A stretch of 64,000 bases of DNA from Acidobacteriota bacterium (GCA_025359885.1 JANYDG010000030.1:44015-108014), one strand, 5' to 3'; counted from the stretch's first letter, positions 16,192 through 25,698 are shown. Numbers and translations: made by a program. Notes: generated from the letters alone by a model not told the origin.

Positions 16192-18719
16192 TGACCTATG
16201 GTAATTGGCAAGGTGCGGGCATGGCTAAAGTACCGGCTTGAAAGATTGTTTGACCAGGAGGGGAGCAGGATTTCCAGCTCGCGGAGAAATTTTTCAAGTC
16301 TTGCTAGGCCGGAAGTGCCACTGGCGGCAATCGACTCAACCGAGGCCCCCGGCAGGGGGTAGCTCAGTTTGCAAAGATCGATGGCACGCAGGAGTTCCAG
16401 TGCCTCCCGCATGGCTTTGACATCTTCTCGTGCGTGGCGAGGAAGTTTTTCGTAAAGCTCTTCAAGGTGGCTGAGCTGGAAGTCGAGGGAGCGGGGATTT
16501 TTCTGGTCGACCATGAGTACGTTGAGCAGAGCGAGGGGTTGGAGCGTGGTGTAGTAGCGAGTCCGATAGGCCATGGAGCTGTCGGCTACTTCGAGCAGGC
16601 ATTCAAGGAGCGGCCAGTCCTCCTCGGCGAGCGGCGTGGTGACTTCGCGAAGCTGGCGGGCGAGGAAGATGGCGCGCTCGAGGCGGCGGCCCAGGCTCAT
16701 GAAGAGCCAGCCGGAGCCGCGATTGATGTTTTCGCGCTCCATTCCCGAGAAAGCAGAGAGCAGTTCCAGGCAGTTCGTCAGGATTGCGGGGTACTCAAGG
16801 AACTGGGTGCGGGATTCAATTTGAACGGAGTCTCGAAGCTTGCCGATGAGGAATGTCATGTCCGCGGAGAGGCGTTCGCGGACGTTGCCGCCGACTCTGG
16901 AAACCTCTCCAAGGGTTGAGACGAGGCTGTCAGGTCGCTTTGGATCGATGAGCAGGGAGACGAGTTCCTTTTCGAGTGCAATGGCATTGAGTCTCTTGCC
17001 CCTTGCCTTGGGGAGTTTGCTGTAGCGGGACTCAAGACAGCCGTGCAGGCGAAGCAGACAGCCGAGCTCTGCTTTATCGGCACGACGAATACGGGAGATC
17101 ATGGTGCGTGCGAGACGTGCGATATTCTCTGCTCGTTCAACATAGCGGCCCAGCCAGAAGACGTTGTCGGCGACGCTGCTGGGAACGGCCCGCTCGACGC
17201 GGCTCAAGTCAATGGGTTCGCCGCGAGGGCGCAACATGCTGAAGGTATCGACCGGGCTATCCCAGAGGACCCAGGCATCCTTGCTGTGGCCACCGCGCTG
17301 CATGGAGACGACGGGGCCTTTTCCGGCGCCGTCGGCTGCTTCTTCGCTTTCAGCAACTCGCACCAAACCGCCCGGAATCGCGATCCACCCGCTGCCGGTG
17401 TTGAGCACATAGGCGCGCAAAACGACGCTGCGCGCATCGAGGTGACCGTGCTCCCACACCGGCGCCGTTGAAAGCGTGACCTGCTCCTGAGCGACGTATT
17501 CATAGGGCCGGGCGCGCATCTGGTCGGCAAATTTTCGTTTTTCCGCTGCGGGGATCTCGGCCCCGAAAACCGGCTCTATGCCACGGGAGGGAAAGGCTGG
17601 CTTCACGACGACGGTATCGAGGTTATTGAGGACCCAATCGAGGGCATAGGATTGCCCGCACCACCAGGTGGCGACGGAGGGAAGCTTGAGATTTTCGCCG
17701 AGCAGGTGCCTGGAGAGGCCGGGAAGAAAGGGCATGACGGCTGCGGTTTCAATGACTCCGCTCCCCAGCGCATTTGCGACCTGCACGTTGCCGGCAACGA
17801 TGGCGTCTACCAGCCCGGGCACGCCGAGCAGCGATTCGCTGCGCAATTCAAGAGGGTCACAAAAGCTGTCGTCTACGCGGCGCAGGATCACGTCAATCTG
17901 CTCGAGGCCGTCTACAGTTTTGAGGTAGACGCAGCGGTCGCGGACGGTAAGGTCTGCGCCCTCAACGAGTGTGAAACCGAGGTAACGTGCGATATACGAG
18001 TGCTCGAAGTAGGTTTCGTTATGGGGGCCGGGAGTCAGGAGCACGATGCGCGGGTTGTCTTTTTGAGACAGGCTGGTCAGGGCTTCGCGCTGCGCCCGAA
18101 AGAAAGGTGCCAGGCGCAGCACGTTGGAGGTGCGAAACAGGTCGGGGAGCACGTCACTGACGATCGTGCGGTTTTCGAGGGCATAGCCGCTGCCCGAGGG
18201 AGCCTGGGTGCGGTCGGCGAGCACCCACCATTTGCCGTCGGGGGAGCGGGCGAGATCGACCGCAAGCATCTGAAGATAGCTGTGCGCCGGAACGCGGACA
18301 CCGACAAGTGGGCGGAGGAATGCCGGGTTTGCGTAGAGGAGCGCAGCTGGAAAATGCCCTTCCGCGATGAGGCGCTGCGGGCCGTAAAGGTCCTCAAGAA
18401 CGAGGCTGAGCAGTTGGGCGCGCTGCACGATGCCGGCCTCAATAAAGCGCCACTCGTCGGAAGGAATGAGAAACGGGACAACATCAATCTTCCAGGGTCG
18501 ATTGGCCCCGAGCGGATCGCTGTAAATGTTGTAGGTGATGCCATTTTCGCGAATGCGGCGCTCGGCGCGGTTCCAGCGGCGGCCCAGCTCTTCTGGACCG
18601 ATGGCCCGGAAGGACTCGATCAGGTGGGCCCAGTGCGCACGGGGGGTGACACCGTCGGCGGACAGCTCGTCGTAAGCACCTCCATAGCGCAGCGGGGTCT
18701 GGTCGAGATCGACGGTCAT
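16188..18719 (-). CDS. Circularly permuted ATP-grasp / alpha-E fusion protein
   Basis: 843 residues. The N-terminal half (to about residue 500) matches the circularly permuted ATP-grasp family: 'GITYNIYSDP', 'WKIDVVPFLIPSDEW', 'LLTPGPHNETYFEHSYIARYLGFTLVEGADL', 'VVVKPAFPSRG'. The C-terminal half is the helical alpha-E domain, beginning 'VADNVFWLGRYVERAENIARL' and including 'GSGWLFMSLGRRLERA'. These are often separate adjacent genes; here they are fused. ATP-grasp enzymes make amide or peptide bonds through acyl phosphates, so a peptide ligase acting with the two flanking transglutaminases is inferred. It overlaps both neighbours by 4 bp. Confidence 0.9.
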   Translation of the reverse strand: MTVDLDQTPLRYGGAYDELSADGVTPRAHWAHLIESFRAIGPEELGRRWNRAERRIRENGITYNIYSDPLGANRPWKIDVVPFLIPSDEWRFIEAGIVQRAQLLSLVLEDLYGPQRLIAEGHFPAALLYANPAFLRPLVGVRVPAHSYLQMLAVDLARSPDGKWWVLADRTQAPSGSGYALENRTIVSDVLPDLFRTSNVLRLAPFFRAQREALTSLSQKDNPRIVLLTPGPHNETYFEHSYIARYLGFTLVEGADLTVRDRCVYLKTVDGLEQIDVILRRVDDSFCDPLELRSESLLGVPGLVDAIVAGNVQVANALGSGVIETAAVMPFLPGLSRHLLGENLKLPSVATWWCGQSYALDWVLNNLDTVVVKPAFPSRGIEPVFGAEIPAAEKRKFADQMRARPYEYVAQEQVTLSTAPVWEHGHLDARSVVLRAYVLNTGSGWIAIPGGLVRVAESEEAADGAGKGPVVSMQRGGHSKDAWVLWDSPVDTFSMLRPRGEPIDLSRVERAVPSSVADNVFWLGRYVERAENIARLARTMISRIRRADKAELGCLLRLHGCLESRYSKLPKARGKRLNAIALEKELVSLLIDPKRPDSLVSTLGEVSRVGGNVRERLSADMTFLIGKLRDSVQIESRTQFLEYPAILTNCLELLSAFSGMERENINRGSGWLFMSLGRRLERAIFLARQLREVTTPLAEEDWPLLECLLEVADSSMAYRTRYYTTLQPLALLNVLMVDQKNPRSLDFQLSHLEELYEKLPRHAREDVKAMREALELLRAIDLCKLSYPLPGASVESIAASGTSGLARLEKFLRELEILLPSWSNNLSSRYFSHARTLPITIGQ

Positions 18720-21700
18720 GGTTTGCCTGCCAAGGGCATGCCTTCGAAAGGAATAACCTTTCCAAACTTGCCGGGCTCGGGAATACGCAGGTCGAGCGTG
18801 ATGGGGAAGAGGGGGTTTGTCTCTTCTTGGGGCACGACGATGGAGCCGAAGGTATGGTCGTTGACCACGAAGCGCTCTTTGCGCCGCTCTTCAGCCTCAG
18901 CGGCGTTGACGGGGCGGTTTGGATAGACTCGGTCATCGGGTGGAGCGACAAAGTAGGTACAGCGGGCGATGGAGCGTTCGCTGAAGGTATCAATCAAATC
19001 AAAGACGAGGGGGGCGTGAATGGGCACGGTGGGATGCAGAGCTGCCTTGAAGCGCCGGGCCCGGTAGCGAATGCCGGCGATGGCGACGCCCGGCTCGCCG
19101 GTCGGCGTAAGCGGAACGCGACGCCCGTAGCAGGAGACGACGTAGCGTGATGCGGTGGCGATGCCGGAAAGCCTGACCTGCATGCGCTGCATTGACGAGT
19201 CTACGCTGCGCACGGTGCTGCCCGAGACGGTCTCCTCGGCGAGCACGTTCCAGGGTTCGAGGGCGTGGCGAAGCTCGAGCTCCATGCCCTCGGCCTGGAT
19301 ACTGCCGATTTTCGGGAAGCGGAATTCGTAGTGAGCGCGGAACCAGCTTGGCTGGAAGTCGAAGCCGGAGCGGGAAAGATGCGCGAGCACTTCGCCGAGG
19401 TCGCGCTGCACAAAATGCGGCAGCATGAAGCGATCATGCAGCGAGGTACCCCAGCGGATGAGGTGGCCCTCGAAGGGAGTCTTCCAGAACGCGGCGATGA
19501 GAGCGCGAATCAGCAGCGACTGCAAGAGGCTCATGCGGAGATGCGGAGCCATTTCGAAGGCGCGGAGCTCGAGCAGGCCGAGCTGGAGGCCAAGGCCCTC
19601 GGGAGGAAACATCTTGTCAATGCAGAACTCGGCCCGATGCGAGTTGCCGGTCATATCGACGAGCAGGTTGCGGAAGAGTCCGTCGATGACCCAGGGCGGG
19701 CAGTCATTGGGAGGAAGATTGGCGAAGGCCACTTCCAGCTCGTAGAGAGCGTCGGTGCGAGCCTCGTCGACGCGCGGGTACTGGCTGGTCGGGCCGACGT
19801 ACATGCCAGAGAAGAGATAGGAGAGCGAGGGATGGTTTTGCCAGAAGGCAACCATGCTGCGGAGCAGGTCAGGGCGGCGGAGGAAGGGGCTGTCCAAAAC
19901 AGTCGCGCCGCCAATGACGATGTGGCTGCCGCCGCCGGTTGCGAGATGCCCGCCGTCGTAGTGGAATTTTTCGGCGACCAGCCGGTTCTTGCGCGCCTCT
20001 TCAAAGAGCAGGACGTGGAGACCTTCGAGCTCATCCCAATTGCTTGCGGGGGGCAGATTGATTTCGAGTACGCCGGGATCAGGGGTGACGCTAAAGAAAC
20101 GGAGGCGGGAGTCCGCAGGCGGGGTATAGCCCTCAACCCAGACCTTCATTTCCAGGTGAGCGCAGGTGTCTTCGATAGCGGCGATCAATTCAAGGTAGTC
20201 TGCAAGCTCTGAGGTGAAGGGCAGAAAAACGTGCACACGGCCTTCGCGAGCCTGGATGCAGAGCGCGGTACGGACCAGCACCGGGGCAGTCTCCGCAGTG
20301 CTTGAAAGCGGCGGCAGTGGATCGGGCGTGGGCTGTGCTGCAAATAGATCTGGACGACGCGGCTGGGTGGCAGGCAGCTTTGCCTTGTTTTCAAACGGCG
20401 CTGCATCGGGCTCGTAGTGCAACTCATCCGGAGCCACCCAGGGGATTACTTCGGCCGCGATGCGGAAGCCAATGGGGCCATCGCCAAACATGAGTTCGAG
20501 GCGCTCGGGACGGGGGAACCAAAGCTGGCTCGACCAGAACAGGCTGGACCCGCTGAGTTTGCCCGCAGGCTGGCGGCGGCGGATGGGCAGAACGTAACCA
20601 GCCGCTTCTTCTTCGCCGGAATTGTAGGCGGGGAGGAGATTTTCGCGGCTGACCTGCAGGCGGCGAGTGAGCGCCTCGGCAAAGCGCAACGAATCCTCAA
20701 CCCCGTATGACGACTTTTCTTCTTCAGTCGGAATGAGTGCAGGATTCTGCCAGACAGCCACTCCGTCGGCCCGCCAGTAGCAACTGAGGGCCCAGCGAGG
20801 CAGCGGCTCGCCTGGATACCACTTGCCCTGGCCGAAGTGGAGCAGCCCAGTGGGGGCGACCTTGTCGCGAATGGCACGAATCAGGTCCAGGCCGCGGGTG
20901 CGCTTGATTGGCCCGAGAGCCTCGATATTCCATTGCGCGCTTTCCGGCTCGTCGATGCCAACAAAAGTGGGCTCGCCGCCCATGGTCAGTCGGATATTCT
21001 GCGCCGCGAGGTCGCGATCAACCTGGTGGGCAAGCTGCTCAACGTTGGCCCAGTCCTCTTCAGAAAACGGCCTGGAGACGCGGGGAGCTTCGTTCAGTCG
21101 CCGGATGGTCATGGAGAAGCTCAAATCGACATTGGCTGGCTCGGCGGTGCCCGAGATGGGAGCTGCCTGGGCAGCTGTAGGGGTACAAACGAGCGGGATA
21201 TGCCCTTCGCCGGCGAGAAAACCCGAGGTGGGGTCGAGACCAATCCAGCCCGCACCGGGGAGGTAGGCTTCAGCCCACGCGTGCAGGTCGGCGGAGTCTT
21301 CGCTGGGGCCGCTGGGCCCCGCAACAGACACATCGAGAGGCACGTCGTCGGGGGCGAGTTGAATGAGGTAGCCGGAAACAAACCGCGCAGCAATCCCGAG
21401 ATGGCGCAGCAACTGGACAAGGAGCCAGGCCGAGTCGCGGCAGGAGCCAGCGCGGAGCGCCAGCGTTTCTTCGCAGCTTTGCACACCCGGTTCCAGCCTT
21501 GTGCCATAGGCAATCTGGTCGCGGACGTGGCGATTCAACTCGAGCAGCAGGGCGATGGTTCCGGTTTTGGCGGCCTTTTGCTGAAGTGGGGCAAAGTTCT
21601 CGAGAAACGTCTTCAGAAGCGGACCGAGCCGTTCAACGGATCGATACGGCGCAAGATCCAGAGCCAGCTCGGGGGCGTAGGTGAAGGGGTAATCAGCGAC

Positions 21701-21994
21701 GCCTGGCTCGAGGAAAAAATCGAATGGATTGATGGGTGAGAGATCCGCGACGAGATTGACTTCGACCACAAATTTATCGGTCTTTTGCTGAAAGATGAGC
21801 CGTGCCAGATGGTTGTTATGAAGATCCATCTGCCAGTTGAGGAGGTGCTCGGCGGGGTCTACACGGAGGGCGTAGCTGAGAATCGGGGTCCTGCAGTGGG
21901 GCGCAGGACGCAACTGAATAACCTGAGGACCGAGGGAAACCGCTTTGTCGTACCGGTACTGGGTCCGATGATTCAGAGCAACCTGTATTCCCAT
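18716..21994 (-). CDS. Transglutaminase-like / DUF2126 two-domain protein
   Basis: 1,092 residues, first gene of the three-gene operon. Residues 1-260 are a complete transglutaminase module with Cys185 ('RAGSCRDSAWLL'), His238 ('DLHAWAEAY') and Asp254 ('GWIGLDPTSG'). From about residue 310 ('LTMGGEPTFVGID') to the end it is DUF2126, with recognisable blocks 'GKWYPGEPLPRWAL', 'GGGSHIVIGGATVLDSPFLRRPDLLRSM' and 'NSHRAEFCIDKMFPPEG'. No signal peptide. The ATG overlap (ATGA) with the ATP-grasp gene shows coupling. The set is recurrent in bacteria and predicted to process an unknown peptide; nothing here reveals the substrate peptide. Confidence 0.92.
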   Translation of the reverse strand: MGIQVALNHRTQYRYDKAVSLGPQVIQLRPAPHCRTPILSYALRVDPAEHLLNWQMDLHNNHLARLIFQQKTDKFVVEVNLVADLSPINPFDFFLEPGVADYPFTYAPELALDLAPYRSVERLGPLLKTFLENFAPLQQKAAKTGTIALLLELNRHVRDQIAYGTRLEPGVQSCEETLALRAGSCRDSAWLLVQLLRHLGIAARFVSGYLIQLAPDDVPLDVSVAGPSGPSEDSADLHAWAEAYLPGAGWIGLDPTSGFLAGEGHIPLVCTPTAAQAAPISGTAEPANVDLSFSMTIRRLNEAPRVSRPFSEEDWANVEQLAHQVDRDLAAQNIRLTMGGEPTFVGIDEPESAQWNIEALGPIKRTRGLDLIRAIRDKVAPTGLLHFGQGKWYPGEPLPRWALSCYWRADGVAVWQNPALIPTEEEKSSYGVEDSLRFAEALTRRLQVSRENLLPAYNSGEEEAAGYVLPIRRRQPAGKLSGSSLFWSSQLWFPRPERLELMFGDGPIGFRIAAEVIPWVAPDELHYEPDAAPFENKAKLPATQPRRPDLFAAQPTPDPLPPLSSTAETAPVLVRTALCIQAREGRVHVFLPFTSELADYLELIAAIEDTCAHLEMKVWVEGYTPPADSRLRFFSVTPDPGVLEINLPPASNWDELEGLHVLLFEEARKNRLVAEKFHYDGGHLATGGGSHIVIGGATVLDSPFLRRPDLLRSMVAFWQNHPSLSYLFSGMYVGPTSQYPRVDEARTDALYELEVAFANLPPNDCPPWVIDGLFRNLLVDMTGNSHRAEFCIDKMFPPEGLGLQLGLLELRAFEMAPHLRMSLLQSLLIRALIAAFWKTPFEGHLIRWGTSLHDRFMLPHFVQRDLGEVLAHLSRSGFDFQPSWFRAHYEFRFPKIGSIQAEGMELELRHALEPWNVLAEETVSGSTVRSVDSSMQRMQVRLSGIATASRYVVSCYGRRVPLTPTGEPGVAIAGIRYRARRFKAALHPTVPIHAPLVFDLIDTFSERSIARCTYFVAPPDDRVYPNRPVNAAEAEERRKERFVVNDHTFGSIVVPQEETNPLFPITLDLRIPEPGKFGKVIPFEGMPLAGKP

Positions 21995-22137
21995 CTAACC
22001 CCTGTCAAGCCGAGCATTGAAGCGGGCTTTTTCTCATGGCCTTCAGCCCACTTTGTAATTTTTCGCTTCGCACGGAGAGTGCGAAAGCAGAGAGAGGCTA
22101 TTTTCTGGTTGTCTCAGGAAGGCTTTGAAAGGATTAC

Positions 22138-22230
22138 TGGCGGAGAGAGGGGGATTCGAACCCCCGGTAGAGCTTTTGACCCTACAACGGTTTAGCAAAC
22201 CGCCGCCTTCAGCCACTCGGCCATCTCTCC
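22138..22230 (-). tRNA. tRNA-Ser (GCT anticodon)
   Basis: Read on the minus strand: acceptor stem GGAGAGA pairs with TCTCTCC, D-loop begins TGGCCGAGTGG, the anticodon stem-loop is cggtttGCTaaaccg, there is a long class II variable arm, and the T-arm is GGGGGTTCGAATCCCCC. Discriminator G and an encoded CCA (22138-22140) follow. The class II variable arm and GCT anticodon identify serine. Confidence 0.97.
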
Positions 22231-22405
22231 GACTCATTCGGATTATACCCGATGCCGGAGTTTCGCGGCTTTTCGCTCGATTCTAAAGATGCAATTAGGC
22301 GTTAGCCTGGGCGAGAAAGCACTCGGCTGGGGTGGCGGGAACGGTTGGACTTGAACAGCGACGAGCCGGTCGCATTTTTTGCTAGGGACAGGGGCAAATC
22401 GTTGT

Positions 22406-22411
22406 TAGATT
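22406..22411 (+). promoter_or_regulatory. Candidate -10 box at leaderless distance from the permease ATG
   Basis: TAGATT ends 7 bases before the ATG at 22419 and no Shine-Dalgarno is visible. No convincing -35. Part of a recurring pattern in this window. Confidence 0.3.
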
Positions 22412-22418
22412 CACAGTC

Positions 22419-23765
22419 ATGCGTTTCGCACTCAAACCGGCTCGGCGGAAGCTCCGGATCATTCCGTTGATTGCGGCCACCTACTTCATGGTTTCTGGTG
22501 GGCCGTACGGAATTGAGGATATTCTCGGGGGTGCCGGATTTGGCAAGGCCATTTTGATTCTGGTGTTGCTGCCCTTTCTTTGGAGTCTTCCAACGACTCT
22601 GATGATCGGGGAACTCGCCAGTTCCATTCCGGCTGAAGGCGGATTTTATGTTTGGGTACGCCGTGCGCTCGGCCCTTTCTGGGGGTACCAGGAGGGGTGG
22701 CTGTCGCTCGCGGCGAGCGTTTTTGACATGGCGATTTACCCGACGATTTTCGTCAGCTACCTCAGCCGATTCAATCCAGATCTGACTGCGGGGCCTCGCG
22801 CCTATTTCTGGTCTCTGCTGGTCGTGGTGGTTTGTTGCGCGTGGAACCTGCGCGGGGCTCCGGCGGTTGGCGAGGGGACAGTGGGGCTGTTCGTGCTTTT
22901 GCTGGCACCGTTTGCGGTGTTCATTGCGCTGGGATTCTGGCACGGATTTACTGCCCATCCAGTGATTCAGTGGCATGCCGCGTCTACAGAGGCATCCCTT
23001 TCGACCGCGATCCTGGTCGCAATGTGGAATTACATGGGCTGGGATAACGCCTCAACGGTGGCGCAGGAGGTTGAGAATCCGCAGCGGAACTACCCGCTGG
23101 CGATGGTTTCAGCGGCGATGCTGGTAGCAGTCACCTACATCTTGCCGCTTGCGGCGGTTGCGCTGATGGGCATTTCAGTGGCGAATTTTTCTACGGGCTC
23201 GTGGGCCGATGCGGCGGGCATGATCGGTGGCCCAATCCTGGCGACGGCGGTGGTTGCCGGTGGGGCGATCAATGGTTTTGGGATGTTCAACGTGCTGATG
23301 ATGAGCTACACGCGGCTGCCAGTAGCGATGGCTGAGGACGGCATGTTGCCCCGAATCGTGACCCGGCGGAACAGCCGGGGAGTGCCCTATGTTTCTGTCG
23401 TGCTGTGCGCAATCGCATGGGCTCTGGCACTCAACCTGAAATTTGAGCGGCTCATCTCAATTGACCTCAGCCTGTACGGTGCCAGCCTGGTGCTTGAATT
23501 CGTCGCGCTGGTGGTGTTGCGGGTGCGGGAACCCAATCTTGAGCGGCCCTTCAAGGCGGGCAATCTGGCCCTGGCTTGCGCGCTGGGGGTCGGGCCGACA
23601 GTCTTGATTGGTTACGCACTTTACGCTTCACGCGCAGAGCAGATAGTCAGCGGATTTTCCGCGCTGCTGTTTGCGTTTCTGGTGGCGCTGGTTGGCCCGG
23701 TATTGTATTGGCTCACGACCTGGGGCCAAAACCGGCGGCGGCTGGCGACATCTGTTGGCGATTGA
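22419..23765 (+). CDS. APC-superfamily amino acid permease
   Basis: 448 residues with about twelve hydrophobic segments. The start 'IIPLIAATYFMVSGGPYGIEDILGGAG' is the APC-family TM1 with its unwound glycine region, and 'EGGFYVWVRRALGPFWGYQEGWLSL' is a typical TM3/loop signature of the amino acid-polyamine-organocation superfamily. Predicted inner-membrane uptake or exchange of an amino acid or polyamine; substrate not readable. No ribosome site precedes the ATG. The stop codon lies in the first unit of a 21-bp tandem repeat shared with the end of the convergent serine hydrolase gene. Confidence 0.88.
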   Translation: MRFALKPARRKLRIIPLIAATYFMVSGGPYGIEDILGGAGFGKAILILVLLPFLWSLPTTLMIGELASSIPAEGGFYVWVRRALGPFWGYQEGWLSLAASVFDMAIYPTIFVSYLSRFNPDLTAGPRAYFWSLLVVVVCCAWNLRGAPAVGEGTVGLFVLLLAPFAVFIALGFWHGFTAHPVIQWHAASTEASLSTAILVAMWNYMGWDNASTVAQEVENPQRNYPLAMVSAAMLVAVTYILPLAAVALMGISVANFSTGSWADAAGMIGGPILATAVVAGGAINGFGMFNVLMMSYTRLPVAMAEDGMLPRIVTRRNSRGVPYVSVVLCAIAWALALNLKFERLISIDLSLYGASLVLEFVALVVLRVREPNLERPFKAGNLALACALGVGPTVLIGYALYASRAEQIVSGFSALLFAFLVALVGPVLYWLTTWGQNRRRLATSVGD

Positions 23766-23844
23766 CCTGAATTGGTCCTAAATTGACCTGTGCTGGCCCT
23801 GGATTGACCTATGCTGGTCCTGGATTGACCTGTGCTGGCTCTAA
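23761..23844 (+). repeat. Four tandem 21-bp repeats at a convergent gene junction
   Basis: Units begin at 23761, 23782, 23803 and 23824, each starting attgacct and continuing with variants of gtgctggccctgg; a partial fifth (ttgacg) follows. The repeat contains the stop of the permease in its first unit and the stop of the serine hydrolase in its last. Units differ at a few positions, so the array is not brand new. No gene lies in it. Confidence 0.9.
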
Positions 23845-25031
23845 TTGACGAGGAAGAAGTGATCAATCAGATAGTCGCGCAGTTCAAAGTCAAAGCTGCG
23901 CGTGTTCTGTGAGGCATCTTGGGCGTCAGTGTTATACGCCACGATGTAGGCGCTGTGGGTTGCCGGATCAAGGTAGAAATGGCTGCGGAATCCGTTTTGC
24001 CAGCCAGCGTGGCCGATCAGTTTGAGCTGCCGGTCGGTGTGGACGAAGAAGCTGGTTGCCACCTCATCCTGCGCACCGGTGCGCGACTGAAAGTCGTCGT
24101 CTGGCGGAACTGGCAGCCGTGGCTTCCACATTTCTTCAATGGAGGTGCGCTTGAGGATGACGCCATATTCCACCTCGCGTGAGGGGTCGCCCAGCAGGAA
24201 ATTCAGATACCTGACCATGTCGGGAATCGGCGCATTGAGCCCGCCGTTGGAGCGCGTGACACCGGTGTTGAAGTCGAAGAAGTCTTCAGTCAGCTTGCTG
24301 TTCTTTCGGTCCCAGCTGTGGGATCGATGGGCGAGCAGGAAGTAAGGGCTCCGGTCAAAGTAAGAGCGGCTCATCCCCAGGGGACGGAGCACGTTCTTTT
24401 CCATGTAGACGGCGTAGGGGTCGCCGGAGAGCCGTTCAATGATTTCCCCCAGGAAGATGACGCCAAGGTTTGAATAGCTGAAGCGGGAACCCGGCTTGAA
24501 GGCAACATCGGTATACGGCATCATGGCCACAATTTGCGACCATTGGGTCGGTTCAAAGGGCTGCCAGTCTTTGTCGTCATCGCGCCAGGGCCAGGTTGCG
24601 TCGCGAAATCCGCCGGAATGCGACATGACGTGGCGAATGGTTATCTGTGCAATCGGGCCAAAGCTATTGTGCGCCGCGGCAAGTTCAGGGATGTATTTGA
24701 CCAGCGGATCGTCGAGCGAAAGCTGACCCCGATCACGCAATTGCATGATCGCAACACCCGTGAGGCTCTTGGTGCAGGAGGCCCAGTGGAAGGCGGTTTC
24801 ATTGTCGACGGGCACCTCAGGAGAGAGGCTTTGCAGGCCATAGTTGTCGTGGAGAGCAACCTTGCCGTCGCGAAGGATGGTGAGGCTGCTGCCGACGATG
24901 CCAATACGGCGCAACCCGGTCTCGTAAAATGAGCGGATTGCGCCGGAGTCAGGGAGCGAGTCCTGAGCGGACAGCTCGACCGTAATCAGGGACGAGAGGA
25001 AAACCAGTGCCGCAAAACTCAGCTTCCGCAT
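23841..25031 (-). CDS. Secreted serine hydrolase, beta-lactamase class C / esterase family
   Basis: 396 residues with signal peptide MRKLSFAALVFLSSLITVELSAQ split around residue 22. The nucleophile motif SxxK is S85-C-T-K88 ('HWASCTKSLTGVAIMQL'), the second motif YSN appears in 'RFSYSNLGVIFLGEIIERLSG', and a C-terminal 'HAGWQNGF' (H-x-G type) provides the third. This is the penicillin-binding-protein-like fold used by D-amino peptidases, esterases and class C beta-lactamases; which one cannot be told. An AGGAGGGG ribosome site lies before the ATG. Its last codons sit inside a 21-bp repeat array. Confidence 0.9.
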   Translation of the reverse strand: MRKLSFAALVFLSSLITVELSAQDSLPDSGAIRSFYETGLRRIGIVGSSLTILRDGKVALHDNYGLQSLSPEVPVDNETAFHWASCTKSLTGVAIMQLRDRGQLSLDDPLVKYIPELAAAHNSFGPIAQITIRHVMSHSGGFRDATWPWRDDDKDWQPFEPTQWSQIVAMMPYTDVAFKPGSRFSYSNLGVIFLGEIIERLSGDPYAVYMEKNVLRPLGMSRSYFDRSPYFLLAHRSHSWDRKNSKLTEDFFDFNTGVTRSNGGLNAPIPDMVRYLNFLLGDPSREVEYGVILKRTSIEEMWKPRLPVPPDDDFQSRTGAQDEVATSFFVHTDRQLKLIGHAGWQNGFRSHFYLDPATHSAYIVAYNTDAQDASQNTRSFDFELRDYLIDHFFLVN

Positions 25032-25058
25032 CGGTACTCTCCCCTCCTGTCAGTGGGG

Positions 25059-25595
25059 CTAGCTGTTGTTCAGCTTGGAGTCTTCAAACTGCTTCTTTGA
25101 ATAAATGATGTGGTCGCGGGCGTAGGCAGCGTCGTGCCAGCCCTTGATTTCGACGCGCTTGCCTTCCAGATCCTTGTAGATCGAGAAGAAGTGCGTAATC
25201 TCCTTGAGCATGTGGGGATAAATATCGGTGTAGTTCCACACATTGTTATAGCGGGGATTATTGTTCCCAACGGCCAGCACTTTTTCGTCCAGCACGCCCT
25301 GGTCGAGCATCTCCAGGAGGCCAATCGGCCTTACCTCCTGCACGCATCCTGAAAAGCTGGGGTAAGGCACCAGTACCAGCACGTCAAGCGGATCGCCGTC
25401 ATCGCTCAGCGTTGAAGGGATGAATCCGTAGTCTCCGGGATAATGCACCGGTGAGTACAGATTGCGATCCAGCTTGAAGACGTGCAGTTCCTTGTCGTAC
25501 TCAAACTTGTTGGTGCCATCCTTGGGGATTTCTATCACGGCGCGAAAGACTTCAGGGGCCCGATCGCCGATCGGCAATTCAAGATAATTGACCAT
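25059..25595 (-). CDS. ppa: Inorganic pyrophosphatase, family I
   Basis: 178 residues, normal length for the soluble enzyme. Visible active-site blocks are 'EIPKDGTNKFEYDKE', 'YPGDYGFIPSTLSDDGDPLDVLVL' (the D-x-D-P-x-D metal signature) and 'GWHDAAYARDHI'. It hydrolyses PPi to two Pi in the cytosol with Mg2+, pulling biosynthetic reactions forward. An AGGAG is 11 bases upstream of the ATG. The start lies about 100 bp from the divergent purS gene. Confidence 0.95.
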   Translation of the reverse strand: MVNYLELPIGDRAPEVFRAVIEIPKDGTNKFEYDKELHVFKLDRNLYSPVHYPGDYGFIPSTLSDDGDPLDVLVLVPYPSFSGCVQEVRPIGLLEMLDQGVLDEKVLAVGNNNPRYNNVWNYTDIYPHMLKEITHFFSIYKDLEGKRVEIKGWHDAAYARDHIIYSKKQFEDSKLNNS

Positions 25596-25685
25596 TGGTG
25601 TGAATTCTCCTCGTTAGGGGGGTTGAGTCCGGCGTGGAGAATCGAGCCGGAGGTTGGGCATTGAGCGACAAACCTGGAGAAATAC

Positions 25686-25691
25686 TATAAT
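25686..25691 (+). promoter_or_regulatory. Consensus -10 box TATAAT placed for a leaderless purS mRNA
   Basis: Perfect TATAAT whose last base is 7 bases before the purS ATG (25699). TTGAGC at 25661-25666 could be a -35 with a long 19-bp spacer. Initiation 7 bases after the box would fall next to the start codon; no Shine-Dalgarno is at the usual distance. Confidence 0.55.
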
Positions 25692-25698
25692 CGTGGAA

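Noticed and set aside
17652..18926. 424-codon plus-strand frame inside the ATP-grasp gene
   Set aside because: Antisense shadow of a recognised gene; Gly/Val-rich composition typical of the reverse frame in GC-rich DNA.
23761..23844. CRISPR-like array
   Set aside because: Units are contiguous 21-mers without spacers and no cas genes are near.
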